Positions 43,809 to 53,076 of a stretch of 64,000 nucleotides of DNA are shown here, one piece after another. Positions within the stretch are counted from its first letter, which is position 1. The number at the start of each line of letters is the position of its first letter. Under the pieces are notes generated by a model, which ran no database searches, was not told the origin of the DNA, and saw only the letters and a program-made list of their open reading frames with translations. The stretch spans positions 62,001-126,000 of the forward strand of contig JAOAHH010000122.1 of assembly GCA_026415325.1 (NCBI GenBank). Reading direction: 5' to 3'. Origin of the DNA: Thermodesulfobacteriota bacterium. Lineage in GTDB: Bacteria > Desulfobacterota > WTBG01 > CAIYCZ01 > CAIRTM01. Made by a program: the position numbers and the translations under genes.

Positions 43809-45973
43809 CGACATCCATCATTGTACGCGTAAACGATATCATCGATCAGATCATTTCCTATAATCCAGACGCCGATATCGATCTTATCCGAAAGGCATAT
43901 GTCTTTTCAGCAAAAGCTCACCAAGGTCAAGTCCGACTGTCAGGCGAGCCGTATCTGAACCATCCCCTTGGTGTTGCAAAAATACTCGCAGATCTATCAC
44001 TTGATGAATATACGGTGGCAACAGGATTATTGCATGATACGATCGAGGACACCATCGCAACCGTTGATGAAATCAGAACGCTGTTTGGCAAAGAAGTTGC
44101 TTTCCTTGTAGACGGCGTTACCAAGATAAGCAAGCTTCCAAGCCAAAGCAGAGAAGATCAGCAGGCAGAAAATTTCCGAAAAATGATACTTGCCATGTCA
44201 AGCGACATCCGCGTCATTCTCATAAAACTTGCCGATCGAATGAACAATATGCGTACTCTTCAATATGTTCCTGCGGAGCGACAACAGCGCATTGCCGAAG
44301 AGACATTATCGATATATGCTCCGCTTGCAAACCGGCTTGGATTATTTCAAATGAAACGGGAACTGGAAGATTTGTCTCTCCGTTATCTACATCCGGCAGC
44401 ATATCAGGAAATTGAGAGGAATCTCGTTGTTACTGCAGAACAACGCGACCGGTATGTGCAAGAAGTTATCGGAATCATTCAAGAAAAACTCAATCAATTC
44501 GGTATTCAAGCAGTTGTGACCGGAAGGCCAAAGCATATGTATAGTATTTATACAAAAATGCTTAAACAGAATCTGAATTTTAACCAAATATACGATCTCA
44601 CCGCATTCCGTATTATTGTACAGACACGACAAGAATGCTATGAAGTACTCGGGATCATTCATTCATTATGGAAACCCATCCCCGGCCGCTTCAAAGACTA
44701 TATTTCACTCCCAAAAGCAAATATGTATCAGTCGCTGCACACTACAGTTGTCGGACCATACGGGCAACGGATAGAAATTCAAATTAGAACCGAAGAGATG
44801 GATAGAATCGCAAAAATTGGGATTGCTGCACACTGGAAATATAAAGAAGGGCGTCATATAGAGCAAAAGAGCGACTATCGATTTGCATGGTTGCAGCAGA
44901 TTATTGAATCACAGGCTGAAGTCAAAGACTCCCATCAGCTGCTTGAAGCATTTAAGGTCGACGTTTTCCCTGATGAGGTATACGTATTTACCCCTGCCGG
45001 TGATGTCATTGAGTTGCCGAAAGGTTCTACACCGATAGATTTTGCCTATCGAATTCATACGGATATCGGACATCGGTGTATTGGGGCAAAGATCAATGGC
45101 ACGATGGTACCTCTTCGATATGAGCTACAAAGCGGCGATGTTGTAGAAATATTGACGCAAGCACATCATGGTCCAAGCCGTGATTGGCTTAAGTTTGTAA
45201 AAACGACTCGAGCAAAAACAAAAATTCGGCAATGGATTAATCAGCAAGAACGGGAACGCGGTATCGCATTAGGGAAAGAAATCTGTGAAAAAGAGTTTAA
45301 AAAATACCGAATAAGCATTGCGTTACTTCAAAAGGATCAGGATCTTTTTAAACATTATGCTGTAGAAAACATCAGAACACTTGATGATCTCTATGCAGCG
45401 GTTGGACAGGGGAGAATTAGTGTTCGACAACTGGTGCACCGTTATCGGGTCCCCACACGGCAAGAGGGCGGAATTTCACGACCATCGCTCGAACCGCCAA
45501 TTACACAGCGGGGGGAAGGAAGAGAAAAACAGGATACGGGAATTAGCATTGACGGCCTTGATAATATTTTGGTCAGATACGGGAAATGTTGCAATCCAAT
45601 TTATGGCGATAGGATAAAAGGGTTTATCACTCGCGGTCGAGGGGTTACCGTACATACAGCAGACTGTCCATTTCTTACTTATGCAGATCAGGAGCGCATT
45701 ATTGATGCGCAATGGGACGGTCGTAGCCGTCACGTTGCTACCGTTCCGCTCGAAGTCATCTGTGAGGATAAGAAAGGAATACTTGCAACGATAACTACTG
45801 TAATCGCGGCAGCCGAAATAAACATTGCCAATGCAACCGTTCGCACAACACCTGACAAGAAGGCAGTCAATGTATTTATGGTTGATGTTACGAGTTTAGA
45901 GCAGCTTGAAGCGGTAATTGCTGCAATCAAGAATGTCAAAGGCGTTCTTAAAGTAACTCGGCTGCATAATTAA
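43805..45973 (+). CDS. rel: (p)ppGpp synthetase/hydrolase, bifunctional Rel type
   Basis: 722 residues, full length. Domains: HD hydrolase ('HPLGVAKILADL', 'LLHDTIEDT'), synthetase ('RPKHMYSIYTKM', 'YDLTAFRIIV', 'GRFKDYISLPKANMYQSLHT'), TGS (about 395-455, 'VYVFTPAGDVIELPKGSTPIDFAYRIHTD' region), a Cys-containing segment ('GKCCNPIYGDRIKGF'), and a C-terminal ACT domain. The RFKD motif is the charge type of bifunctional enzymes (SpoT/Rel), not the EFDD type of RelA. So it should both make and break (p)ppGpp. It ends the superoperon. Confidence 0.96.
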   Translation: MTTSIIVRVNDIIDQIISYNPDADIDLIRKAYVFSAKAHQGQVRLSGEPYLNHPLGVAKILADLSLDEYTVATGLLHDTIEDTIATVDEIRTLFGKEVAFLVDGVTKISKLPSQSREDQQAENFRKMILAMSSDIRVILIKLADRMNNMRTLQYVPAERQQRIAEETLSIYAPLANRLGLFQMKRELEDLSLRYLHPAAYQEIERNLVVTAEQRDRYVQEVIGIIQEKLNQFGIQAVVTGRPKHMYSIYTKMLKQNLNFNQIYDLTAFRIIVQTRQECYEVLGIIHSLWKPIPGRFKDYISLPKANMYQSLHTTVVGPYGQRIEIQIRTEEMDRIAKIGIAAHWKYKEGRHIEQKSDYRFAWLQQIIESQAEVKDSHQLLEAFKVDVFPDEVYVFTPAGDVIELPKGSTPIDFAYRIHTDIGHRCIGAKINGTMVPLRYELQSGDVVEILTQAHHGPSRDWLKFVKTTRAKTKIRQWINQQERERGIALGKEICEKEFKKYRISIALLQKDQDLFKHYAVENIRTLDDLYAAVGQGRISVRQLVHRYRVPTRQEGGISRPSLEPPITQRGEGREKQDTGISIDGLDNILVRYGKCCNPIYGDRIKGFITRGRGVTVHTADCPFLTYADQERIIDAQWDGRSRHVATVPLEVICEDKKGILATITTVIAAAEINIANATVRTTPDKKAVNVFMVDVTSLEQLEAVIAAIKNVKGVLKVTRLHN

Positions 45974-46135
45974 AACTAAATGTGTCACCTAAAATCAGTA
46001 AGAAATGGTTGCTCACCAGTGAAATCAAATAGTCTCTTTTAAATACATGCTGCATATATTTTTCAAAAAATAACGGACGGTGAAAAATACGAATGCGGCA
46101 ATTTCGACCTATTTTCAAAAAAGAGACATGCCTTA
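45974..46135. other. Convergent rel/rpmB gap
   Basis: 162 bases between two converging genes; no clear hairpin with a T-run is seen on either strand. Confidence 0.4.
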
Positions 46136-46366
46136 TTATGTATTATCAGAGACCTTATGGAGCGTCGGCGTGCGTTTTGGTGGTTTTTGGACAAAGCCTG
46201 ATCGAATGCACCGGGTACAAACGTAAGCGCGTTTTGTTGCACCGTTTGAAAAAATGCGAACCTTTTGCAGGTTAGGAAGCCACACCTTTTTAGTTTTGTT
46301 ATGTGCATGGCTAATGTTAAAGCCCACCTGACGAGTTTTACCACATATACTGCATATTCGTGACAT
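46136..46366 (-). CDS. rpmB: Ribosomal protein bL28, zinc-binding (C+) form
   Basis: 76 residues, normal size. '[25 protein letters not shown]' style opening and '[16 protein letters not shown]' are diagnostic; two CxxC pairs (about 5-8 and 50-53) mark the zinc-binding form. It is a 50S subunit protein. AAGGAGG lies ten bases before ATG 46366, and a TTGCAT-N17-TATAAA promoter lies just upstream. Unusually it stands alone, away from rpmG or other ribosomal genes, and faces the rel gene. Short tail '[16 protein letters not shown]' is basic. Confidence 0.95.
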   Translation of the reverse strand: MSRICSICGKTRQVGFNISHAHNKTKKVWLPNLQKVRIFSNGATKRAYVCTRCIRSGFVQKPPKRTPTLHKVSDNT

Positions 46367-46402
46367 ATGAAGTGTATCCTCCTTCCGCTGAAAATTGATA
46401 AG

Positions 46403-46431
46403 TTTATATCATAGCCATAAATAGTATGCAA
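46403..46431 (-). promoter_or_regulatory. Sigma-70-type promoter for rpmB
   Basis: On the minus strand TTGCAT (46431-46426), a 17-base spacer, then TATAAA (46408-46403). This lies just upstream of the AAGGAGG ribosome binding site. Confidence 0.6.
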
Positions 46432-46510
46432 TAAAATTATGAGACAATGGTGAACAACGGGTAACCCCCATTGCAAAACATGCAAAGAAAAACGATATTC
46501 GGTTTAGCAT

Positions 46511-46538
46511 TTGACAGTTGTTTATCTTTTTTTATAAG
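46511..46538 (+). promoter_or_regulatory. Sigma-70-type promoter for the secreted-protein genes
   Basis: TTGACA, a 16-base spacer and TATAAG. A perfect 8-base inverted repeat (46521-46528 with 46536-46543, arms TTTATCTT and AAGATAAA) covers the -10 box; it could be an operator. The gene starts about 62 bases downstream. Confidence 0.55.
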
Positions 46539-46600
46539 ATAAAAAATGATGAGGCTATATAAAATGTTGCATATCGATTAAAATATTAGGCCAATGCGAT

Positions 46601-47104
46601 ATGAAAAACAAATTCCTTAAGAGCCTTATAGGCTTGACTGTACTTGCAGCTGGGGTTTTATTTTTTCATCCAACCATATGGGGGCAAACAACCCATGATG
46701 CTTTCTTGGATACCATATTTATATTTCCTGGTGATGCACGTTCAATAGAATATACCTTCGATGCAGCCTTTCCAGATCCTGAAAGCTCTCATATTGCTTT
46801 AATTGCTGCATTCGCGCCTGATTTTGAGATCCATCAGCTTTCAATAAACATTTCTCCACGAGGCGACATCGGTCCTGAGCTTGGATATGTGACAGGGGGT
46901 GTTTTTTTTTGTTTTACCAACGGTATGTTTAATTTTGTCGAGGTGCTCGACCCGAAATTTACCTATGGGTTTAACAGTACGCATTATTTAGTTAATGTGA
47001 ACCCGTACTTCTCGTTGGGCATTCTTATATCTACAGCTACAACGAAGTTTTCCCATGTTGACTTCCCTGTTCCTATGACCTTAACCATAACTTTGTCACC
47101 ATAA
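46601..47104 (+). CDS. Secreted protein of unknown family
   Basis: 167 residues. A signal peptide of standard form (basic 'MKNKFLKSL', hydrophobic core, cut near 'WGQ') is followed by about 140 residues rich in Phe, Ile, Thr and Pro with probable beta structure, such as 'SLGILISTATTKF' and 'VPMTLTITLSP'. No family is recognised and there is only one Cys after the signal. It precedes the large propeller protein by 34 bases, so the two are probably co-expressed and may interact. No function is proposed. Confidence 0.65.
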   Translation: MKNKFLKSLIGLTVLAAGVLFFHPTIWGQTTHDAFLDTIFIFPGDARSIEYTFDAAFPDPESSHIALIAAFAPDFEIHQLSINISPRGDIGPELGYVTGGVFFCFTNGMFNFVEVLDPKFTYGFNSTHYLVNVNPYFSLGILISTATTKFSHVDFPVPMTLTITLSP

Positions 47105-47138
47105 CCTATATCTATTTCCCTGCGAGATAAGGATTTTT

Positions 47139-50100
47139 ATGCTTAAACGTATCGGTGGCATTGCAACCTTTATTATCATTTTGATGTGCGGACATCCGGC
47201 ATCAAATGCTGATACACCCTCAGAATCGAGTGGATGGACTATGTTCAGAGGCAGACCCGAACATACGGGGAAAACCAGTTTAATCGGTCCGCCGGAAGAA
47301 TGTGAGTTAAAATGGCGATGGCGGGTTTATTACGATTCAGCGCCAATAAGCGCATCCCCTGTATTGTCATTAGATAATACGAATGTCTATTGTGCAACCG
47401 AGGGTGGCTATCTTGCCGCCCTCAATATGACACAGAACACAAGCTGGTTATATCCTGTTGACGGCCCAGTCCTTTCGACACCGGCAATTGATGCTCAGAG
47501 TAATATTCTTGCGATAACCCAAGACGGTTATATCTATTTATTGAGCGGTACAGGTGAATTGCAATGGAAATGTGATCTCGGTATCGGCATTATCTCATCG
47601 CCGGTTCTAAGTGGCACAACAGCGTATGTTGGAACAAATTCAAATGGACTTTTTGCAATCACGCTGAATCCCAATATGACGCGTTTTGTTGAAGATAGTA
47701 AGCGCCTGCTCAAATGGGACATCCTTTTGTGGTCATTTCTCACCCAGGGAGGAATAAGCTCGTCACCGACTTTTGCGGGCAATACCGTGTTTGTTGCCGG
47801 CGGAACAAAACTCTATGCATTGAATCCGGACGAAGCAATCGGTGATAATATGAGCGCACGGATAAAGTGGTTTTATGACGTCCACAGCAGCATTCAATCG
47901 TCTGCAGCAGTTTATAATGGTGTCGTATATATTGGTGATGATAACGGATATCTATATGCTTTCAGAGAAAACGTAGAATCAGGATCGCAGCGAGGCGAGA
48001 TAATCTGGAAACGCAAACTAGGCGGTAGTGTCAGATCATCACCCGCAATCAATACCCCCGCGGCTGGGGAAACAGATACAAAGGAAGTAATTTATATTGG
48101 TTCAGACGACGGCAAAATATATGCAATCAGCGAGCAGGGTGATTTACTGTGGACATTTTCAACACTTGGTCCTGTACGGTCTTCGCCTGTTATCGATGGA
48201 AACGGCGATATTTACTTCGGCTCTGACGATGGCGCTATATATGCCCTGTACCCTGACGGTTCACTCAAATGGAAATATCAAACTGGGGGAAAGGTACGTT
48301 CCTCCCCGGCGATTGGTACCGATAACATGCTTTATGTTGGATCCGATGACGGCTTTTTATATTGTATTGGAAAAAGTACCCGAGAAAACAGGGAATACGA
48401 ACTTACCGTCGATATATCATTGTCGCTAGCCTCAATCGAAAACGACGGAAATCCAACCACCATAGCTGCAAAAGTAAGCTCCACAACCGAAGGGAAAGAT
48501 GTTCTCAGTCGCATTGCCTCCGTAACGATAGATCTGTCACGTCTAAATCTGATCGGTGTTTTATCCTCATCTGATCCACTATCCGGTCTGATTGACATCG
48601 GCACAATCGGAATAGAACAGATGGCGGACGACGGACTGTATGAAGATGATGTTGCCGGAGACGGGATTTTTACCTACGCTTTTGGTTTGACCGATGATCC
48701 AACGCTTATCGGGTGGGATGAAGGCATTTACACACATTATCCGGCACTCGGACCGGTCGGTGTTGGGCCTGTACCAATCATGGTAACGGTTACGGATTTA
48801 TACGGCAACAAAACTAGTAAGCCATTTGCACTCGTTATCGACCAGAAGATGCGAGGCGTTCCTCCATTTGAAGATTCTCTGATAAGTCTCCTGAACAATC
48901 AATCACTTACTGTTTCATTTACCTCGGGAACCCCGAGCATATTAAGCATCACCCCGGCACAAGGCGCCCCGGGGCAACGGGTAAACATAACCATCGTAGG
49001 TAAAAATACAAATTTTACAAAGAACAGAACACGAATCGAAATCTTCAACAATGCTGGTATTGTCATCGCCTCTGCATTACCCGAAAATGATGATGTTGAT
49101 GTTCTCAGCGACACATTGCTAAACGCTGTTTTGAGTATCACAAACAATGAGCAAATAAAAGGCGGCCTTGTCGGAAACTGGGATGTCACGGTGACAACCG
49201 AATTCCCCGAGGGAGGGGTTGAGGTAGTCATCGGGAAAAAGCTTTTTGCTATCGGCACGATTGTTTCAAACATCGGCACCGCAATGTACCGGAACGCTTT
49301 ACTGCTGCCGGAAGAAGAGCAGACCTGCCAATTCAGGTTTGATATTATGGATGATCTCGGAGCACGACCCAAAGGTGCCCCTTTTTCGATCAACATCGGC
49401 TATCCCCGCACGATCACCATCGACCGGGCACGCAGTGGCGTATGGAACTACAATATTCAACTCAATGGCTGTACAACAATTCCATCATTTAAAATTATCA
49501 CCCGAGGAGGAAATTTTGGCTACCTGACGGGACAGGTGCGTAACGGTATCAACGGCAATGGAATCGATAATGCAACCATCAGTGCTTTGACCGGGGAGCA
49601 GACCGATACGCCGGTTAATAAAACGATCTCATCTGGCGGCGGTTATTATTTACTCCCTCTGGCTGCCTCGGAAAAGACATATACGGTTGTTGCACGAAAA
49701 GGATCGCTTGTTGATGTGCACCGTGAAATAGCAATTACTGATGGCAAAGAAACTAATCTCAATTTTTCACTCAAACCAGAGATCGGGTGCCCGATTGCAG
49801 ATCTTGCACAGCCGGACATGTTGCCTCTCTTCTATCACTACCGCGATAACATACTGGCACAGACCTCTGAAGGAAGACAGATGGTGACGCTTTATTACCG
49901 TTTTGCCTCTGAACTTCAATGTGTGCTCAATCAGCGCCCCGATCTTGCTCAACGGTTTTCATCATTGATCGAACATGCCGCACACGACCTTATATATAAT
50001 GGGCAAAAATTTCGGCAAGAAACCATCCAGGAATTCCTCGTTGTTCTTTCAGATATTGCATTATACGGCAGCAATGAAATGCGACAGGAAATTGCCAATA

Positions 50101-50153
50101 ATAGAAAAAGACTCGTGCTTATATTAAAAACATTAAAGGATAGGGGGCGGTAG
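47139..50153 (+). CDS. Large secreted PQQ-propeller protein with Ig-like and CFI-box-like regions
   Basis: 1004 residues with a signal peptide cut near 'SNA'. Residues about 35-410 are PQQ/WD-like beta-propeller repeats ('YVGSDDGFLY', 'IYFGSDDGAIYALYPDGS', 'RSSPVIDGNGD'). Then come a Ca-binding-like/Ig-like stretch with 'ADDGLYEDDVAGDGIF', an IPT-type repeat ('ITPAQGAPGQRVNITI'), a carboxypeptidase-regulatory-like repeat ('GYLTGQVRNGINGNGI'), and a C-terminal helical region that resembles the CFI-box tail ('HYRDNILAQTSEGRQMVTLYY'). The propeller could bind sugars, heme-like ligands or proteins, but has no clear catalytic residues. Surface or periplasmic location is likely. Confidence 0.75.
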   Translation: MLKRIGGIATFIIILMCGHPASNADTPSESSGWTMFRGRPEHTGKTSLIGPPEECELKWRWRVYYDSAPISASPVLSLDNTNVYCATEGGYLAALNMTQNTSWLYPVDGPVLSTPAIDAQSNILAITQDGYIYLLSGTGELQWKCDLGIGIISSPVLSGTTAYVGTNSNGLFAITLNPNMTRFVEDSKRLLKWDILLWSFLTQGGISSSPTFAGNTVFVAGGTKLYALNPDEAIGDNMSARIKWFYDVHSSIQSSAAVYNGVVYIGDDNGYLYAFRENVESGSQRGEIIWKRKLGGSVRSSPAINTPAAGETDTKEVIYIGSDDGKIYAISEQGDLLWTFSTLGPVRSSPVIDGNGDIYFGSDDGAIYALYPDGSLKWKYQTGGKVRSSPAIGTDNMLYVGSDDGFLYCIGKSTRENREYELTVDISLSLASIENDGNPTTIAAKVSSTTEGKDVLSRIASVTIDLSRLNLIGVLSSSDPLSGLIDIGTIGIEQMADDGLYEDDVAGDGIFTYAFGLTDDPTLIGWDEGIYTHYPALGPVGVGPVPIMVTVTDLYGNKTSKPFALVIDQKMRGVPPFEDSLISLLNNQSLTVSFTSGTPSILSITPAQGAPGQRVNITIVGKNTNFTKNRTRIEIFNNAGIVIASALPENDDVDVLSDTLLNAVLSITNNEQIKGGLVGNWDVTVTTEFPEGGVEVVIGKKLFAIGTIVSNIGTAMYRNALLLPEEEQTCQFRFDIMDDLGARPKGAPFSINIGYPRTITIDRARSGVWNYNIQLNGCTTIPSFKIITRGGNFGYLTGQVRNGINGNGIDNATISALTGEQTDTPVNKTISSGGGYYLLPLAASEKTYTVVARKGSLVDVHREIAITDGKETNLNFSLKPEIGCPIADLAQPDMLPLFYHYRDNILAQTSEGRQMVTLYYRFASELQCVLNQRPDLAQRFSSLIEHAAHDLIYNGQKFRQETIQEFLVVLSDIALYGSNEMRQEIANNRKRLVLILKTLKDRGR

Positions 50154-50203
50154 TCGATATGTGATGTAGAACATGTAAACGATATAATTCGAGGGACCCC
50201 CTA

Positions 50204-51115
50204 ATGATTGTCGATCCCATTGCTCATAGAAGACTCGATCGAGAATTGCAGGTACTGGTCGAAGAAGCAATTCAAATTTCAGACAAATTGAAAATAAGGA
50301 AACTTCTTGTTATTTGTGAAAGCCTCAGCCTGTGGAAAGCGATCCTGCCTCTCTATGCAACACATCAGTTTATTATTGTCGTAGCGTCAAAGCGTCTTGC
50401 AGAAAGTATTACCGTAGAGACTTTTTTCTGTGACTTTAGCGGTGTTTCGCGAAATGATCGCCTTAACTATGTTATCAGATCAGCAATCGAGACCGGAAAG
50501 ATCAAGAAAGGAGAGCGAATACTATGTCTATATAGCAGAGCAGGATCTAAGCTTATCGATACAATCCGCATTGTGCGCATTGAAGAAATGTATGGGCCGA
50601 TTTCCCCACGAGATCTCAAAAATATCGGAAAAAAGGTGTCAGTTGATCTGCTTTTTGCTGTTGTCAACCTCGCTGTTGAAATAGGACAGGAAGGGAGGGA
50701 GGGAACTCCGGTTGGAACGATATTTGTTGTCGGTGATGCTGATCGCGTGCTTGAACTGTCAAAACCAATGATTTTCAATCCGTTTCGCGGGTATGCTGAG
50801 GATGAGAGAAACATCTTCGATCCAAAAGTTCAGGAGAGCATTAAAGAGCTTGCTTTACTTGACGGTGCTTTTGTAATACGTGAAGATGGTGTTGTGCTTG
50901 CTGCAGGTATGTATTTACACGGGCCGGCAGAAAAAATTGCACCACTCAAAGGACTCGGTGCACGCCATGCAGCCGCAGCAGCAATTTCTCAGAGCACCAA
51001 TGCAATTGCTATTACCGTCTCTGAGTCAACTGGTACCGTACGTATCTTCAGCGGAGGTAGACCCCTTAAGACCATACGTTCCTATCGGTTTCCGGCAAAA
51101 CGGGTTAAGGCGTAA
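50204..51115 (+). CDS. DAC-domain diadenylate cyclase, DacZ-like
   Basis: 303 residues. The N-terminal half (about 1-135) is a Rossmann-like domain resembling the pyruvate-kinase-C-like domain of DacZ. The C-terminal half is a DAC domain: 'DGAFVIREDGVVLAAGM' (the DGA motif) and 'GLGARHAAAAAISQSTNAIA' (the RHR position reads RHA). DAC domains join two ATP into c-di-AMP. There is no membrane helix or HhH domain, so it is neither CdaA nor DisA. GAGGG precedes the ATG. The change of the second Arg may be a DacZ feature or affect activity. Confidence 0.82.
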   Translation: MIVDPIAHRRLDRELQVLVEEAIQISDKLKIRKLLVICESLSLWKAILPLYATHQFIIVVASKRLAESITVETFFCDFSGVSRNDRLNYVIRSAIETGKIKKGERILCLYSRAGSKLIDTIRIVRIEEMYGPISPRDLKNIGKKVSVDLLFAVVNLAVEIGQEGREGTPVGTIFVVGDADRVLELSKPMIFNPFRGYAEDERNIFDPKVQESIKELALLDGAFVIREDGVVLAAGMYLHGPAEKIAPLKGLGARHAAAAAISQSTNAIAITVSESTGTVRIFSGGRPLKTIRSYRFPAKRVKA

Positions 51116-51143
51116 AAATGAATCTAATATGGATCGGGTTGCT

Positions 51144-52100
51144 TCAATATTTATGACGACGAGCCAAAAATCCCGCTCCGAACATTCCGGCATCATTACC
51201 GAGCGCAGCATAGTGGATTGTTAATTTTTCTTTAGAAACGTTGAATAACATTTTTTTTGTCATTTTGGAAAGATGATCATGCACAAGGCGCAGGGCAGTG
51301 CCCACCCCGCCGCCGATTATGAAATGATGAATATCAAGTAAATTATTAACATTTGACATGCCAATAGCAAGAAATGTTGCGCATTGCCGTAAAATTTCAA
51401 GGCAGGTGCTATCACCTGCACATGCTGCATGGTATACATGTTCCGGAGTAACCTCATCGAAACCGGTTCCCACTTGATAGAGCAAGGCTGATGATGCGCC
51501 ACTGAGAAGAGCCTGACGTGCAGAGCGAATGATAGCGCTTCCGGATGCCTCAGCTTCAAGACATCCCACCTTCCCGCATGAGCACAGAGAACCGTTTGGA
51601 TTAACAATTATATGGCCAAATTCTCCCGCCTTTCCTTGCTCACCGGTCCATAATTTTTTGTCAAGAATGATGCCGGAACCAATCCCGGTTCCGATGGTAT
51701 ATAGCAGAAAATTATCGAGGTCTTTTCCTTCACCAACCCATAGTTCTCCAAGCGCAGCACAGTTGGCATCATTTTCAAGGAATACTGAGGTATTGAAACG
51801 ATTATAGGCAAGATCAAAGACCTTCACGCCCTGCAGGAACGGTAGATTTGGCGATTCAAGCACGGTAGTTCGTTCAAAATCAAGAATACCCGCAATTCCA
51901 ATGCCAATAGGGGGAGTGGGATCGAGATCCGGGCAAAGTTGCTGCACGGCGGTTACGAGTGCATCAAGAAAATGATCAATACTTCTTTTGCGGGGGGTAG
52001 GAATCGAGAGCTTTCGGTGCAAAACTCCATCAGCATTAAACAGCCCGGCTTTGATCACTGTGCCGCCGATATCAATGCCGATATAAAAATCTTGCTTCAT
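51144..52100 (-). CDS. ROK-family sugar kinase (glucokinase-like)
   Basis: 318 residues. 'IGIDIGGTVIKAGLF' is the phosphate loop, 'FLENDANCAALGE' and 'IGTGIGSGIILDKKLWTGEQGKAGEFGHI' the catalytic Asp region, and 'CSCGKVGCLEAEASGSAI' the zinc-binding ROK signature. No HTH precedes it, so it is a kinase rather than a ROK repressor. The substrate is probably glucose or a related hexose. It converges with the diadenylate cyclase gene (28-base gap) and diverges from the HAD gene. Confidence 0.92.
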   Translation of the reverse strand: MKQDFYIGIDIGGTVIKAGLFNADGVLHRKLSIPTPRKRSIDHFLDALVTAVQQLCPDLDPTPPIGIGIAGILDFERTTVLESPNLPFLQGVKVFDLAYNRFNTSVFLENDANCAALGELWVGEGKDLDNFLLYTIGTGIGSGIILDKKLWTGEQGKAGEFGHIIVNPNGSLCSCGKVGCLEAEASGSAIIRSARQALLSGASSALLYQVGTGFDEVTPEHVYHAACAGDSTCLEILRQCATFLAIGMSNVNNLLDIHHFIIGGGVGTALRLVHDHLSKMTKKMLFNVSKEKLTIHYAALGNDAGMFGAGFLARRHKY

Positions 52101-52287
52101 TACAATGTCACAACACTATCTTTGTATTATTTAATAACACACAAGTTATCCAAAAGCATAGTATATTGTCAAAAGTAACTAAGCTATATGCCAAGTGAAA
52201 CAATACAAGTTTTTGATACGACAAAAAATTGCATGAGCTATTAATGCATGGTAAAATTTTGTAAAATTTAAATCCGATTTCAGAAAA

Positions 52288-53076
52288 ATGGGTCAGAAAC
52301 CATTGTATCTCGTTTCCCTTGATCTTGATGGCACTTCGGTTCGCTATGAGCCTCGGCTTGAAATGCATCCTGATGTTGTTTTATTTTTGGAGATGCTGCG
52401 CAACCGAGGGGTAGTGTGGGTAATGAACTCTGATCGATATACCGATACGATGGCGGATATAGCTGGTCTCCTTGAAATAGAACAAAAACCAATAGCCCTC
52501 CTCAGTTGTCAGCGGTTTATTCATTTTATGAATGGAGATGGAACTTATCAGCCACTTCATGAATGGAACAATGAGCAAATGAGACTTCATGCACAGCTCT
52601 GGCATATTATACAGCCAAGATTTCCAGCATGGAAAGCCATCATCGAGCGAGAATTTACTGTGCTCGAGTGTGTTGCAAACGATCTTGTCTTTGCATGTAT
52701 GGCGCCTCCGGAACAAACGCCGCAATTAAGACAACGTTTACAAAAATTAATCCAAGATGTCCCTAACGCACAGGTTTCAGGCAACCATGATTGGAGCTTT
52801 ATATTGCATGCATCATTTTCAAAGGCTCGGGTACTGCAACGGTGTGCTGCGCTGCTTGGCATTCCACGCGAGCGGATTATTGCAATTGGCGACGGCATTA
52901 ATGACATTTCTATGCTGAACGGATCAGTAGCACAATGTGTAGGGTGTCCTTCGAACGCATCGCCTGAAGTAATCGCCGCAGTTAAGGAAGCCGGAGGCAT
53001 TGTTGCCGATGCTGCGGAGGCCGAAGGTACAATTTCGGTGCTGCGGCATTATCTAAAATCGGTAATAACATTATGA
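52288..53076 (+). CDS. HAD-superfamily phosphatase (Cof/sucrose-phosphatase type)
   Basis: 262 residues with a C2-type cap. Motif I '[13 protein letters not shown]' holds the nucleophile, motif II is '[12 protein letters not shown]', and motif IV '[13 protein letters not shown]' binds Mg. The family removes phosphate from sugar phosphates or cofactors; the substrate is not clear. No good ribosome binding site is visible. The stop overlaps the dapL stop by 6 bases on the other strand, so the genes converge. Confidence 0.85.
   Translation: MGQKPLYLVSLDLDGTSVRYEPRLEMHPDVVLFLEMLRNRGVVWVMNSDRYTDTMADIAGLLEIEQKPIALLSCQRFIHFMNGDGTYQPLHEWNNEQMRLHAQLWHIIQPRFPAWKAIIEREFTVLECVANDLVFACMAPPEQTPQLRQRLQKLIQDVPNAQVSGNHDWSFILHASFSKARVLQRCAALLGIPRERIIAIGDGINDISMLNGSVAQCVGCPSNASPEVIAAVKEAGGIVADAAEAEGTISVLRHYLKSVITL

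Noticed and set aside
46063-46485. 140-residue minus-strand frame over rpmB
   Set aside because: It overlaps the real rpmB in another frame, has no family resemblance and no ribosome binding site at its start.
52101-52287. Palindromic AAATTTT-GT-AAAATTT and a TTGACA with weak -10 in the ROK/HAD divergent gap
   Set aside because: Such A/T repeats are common by chance in a gap of this composition and the promoter match is poor.
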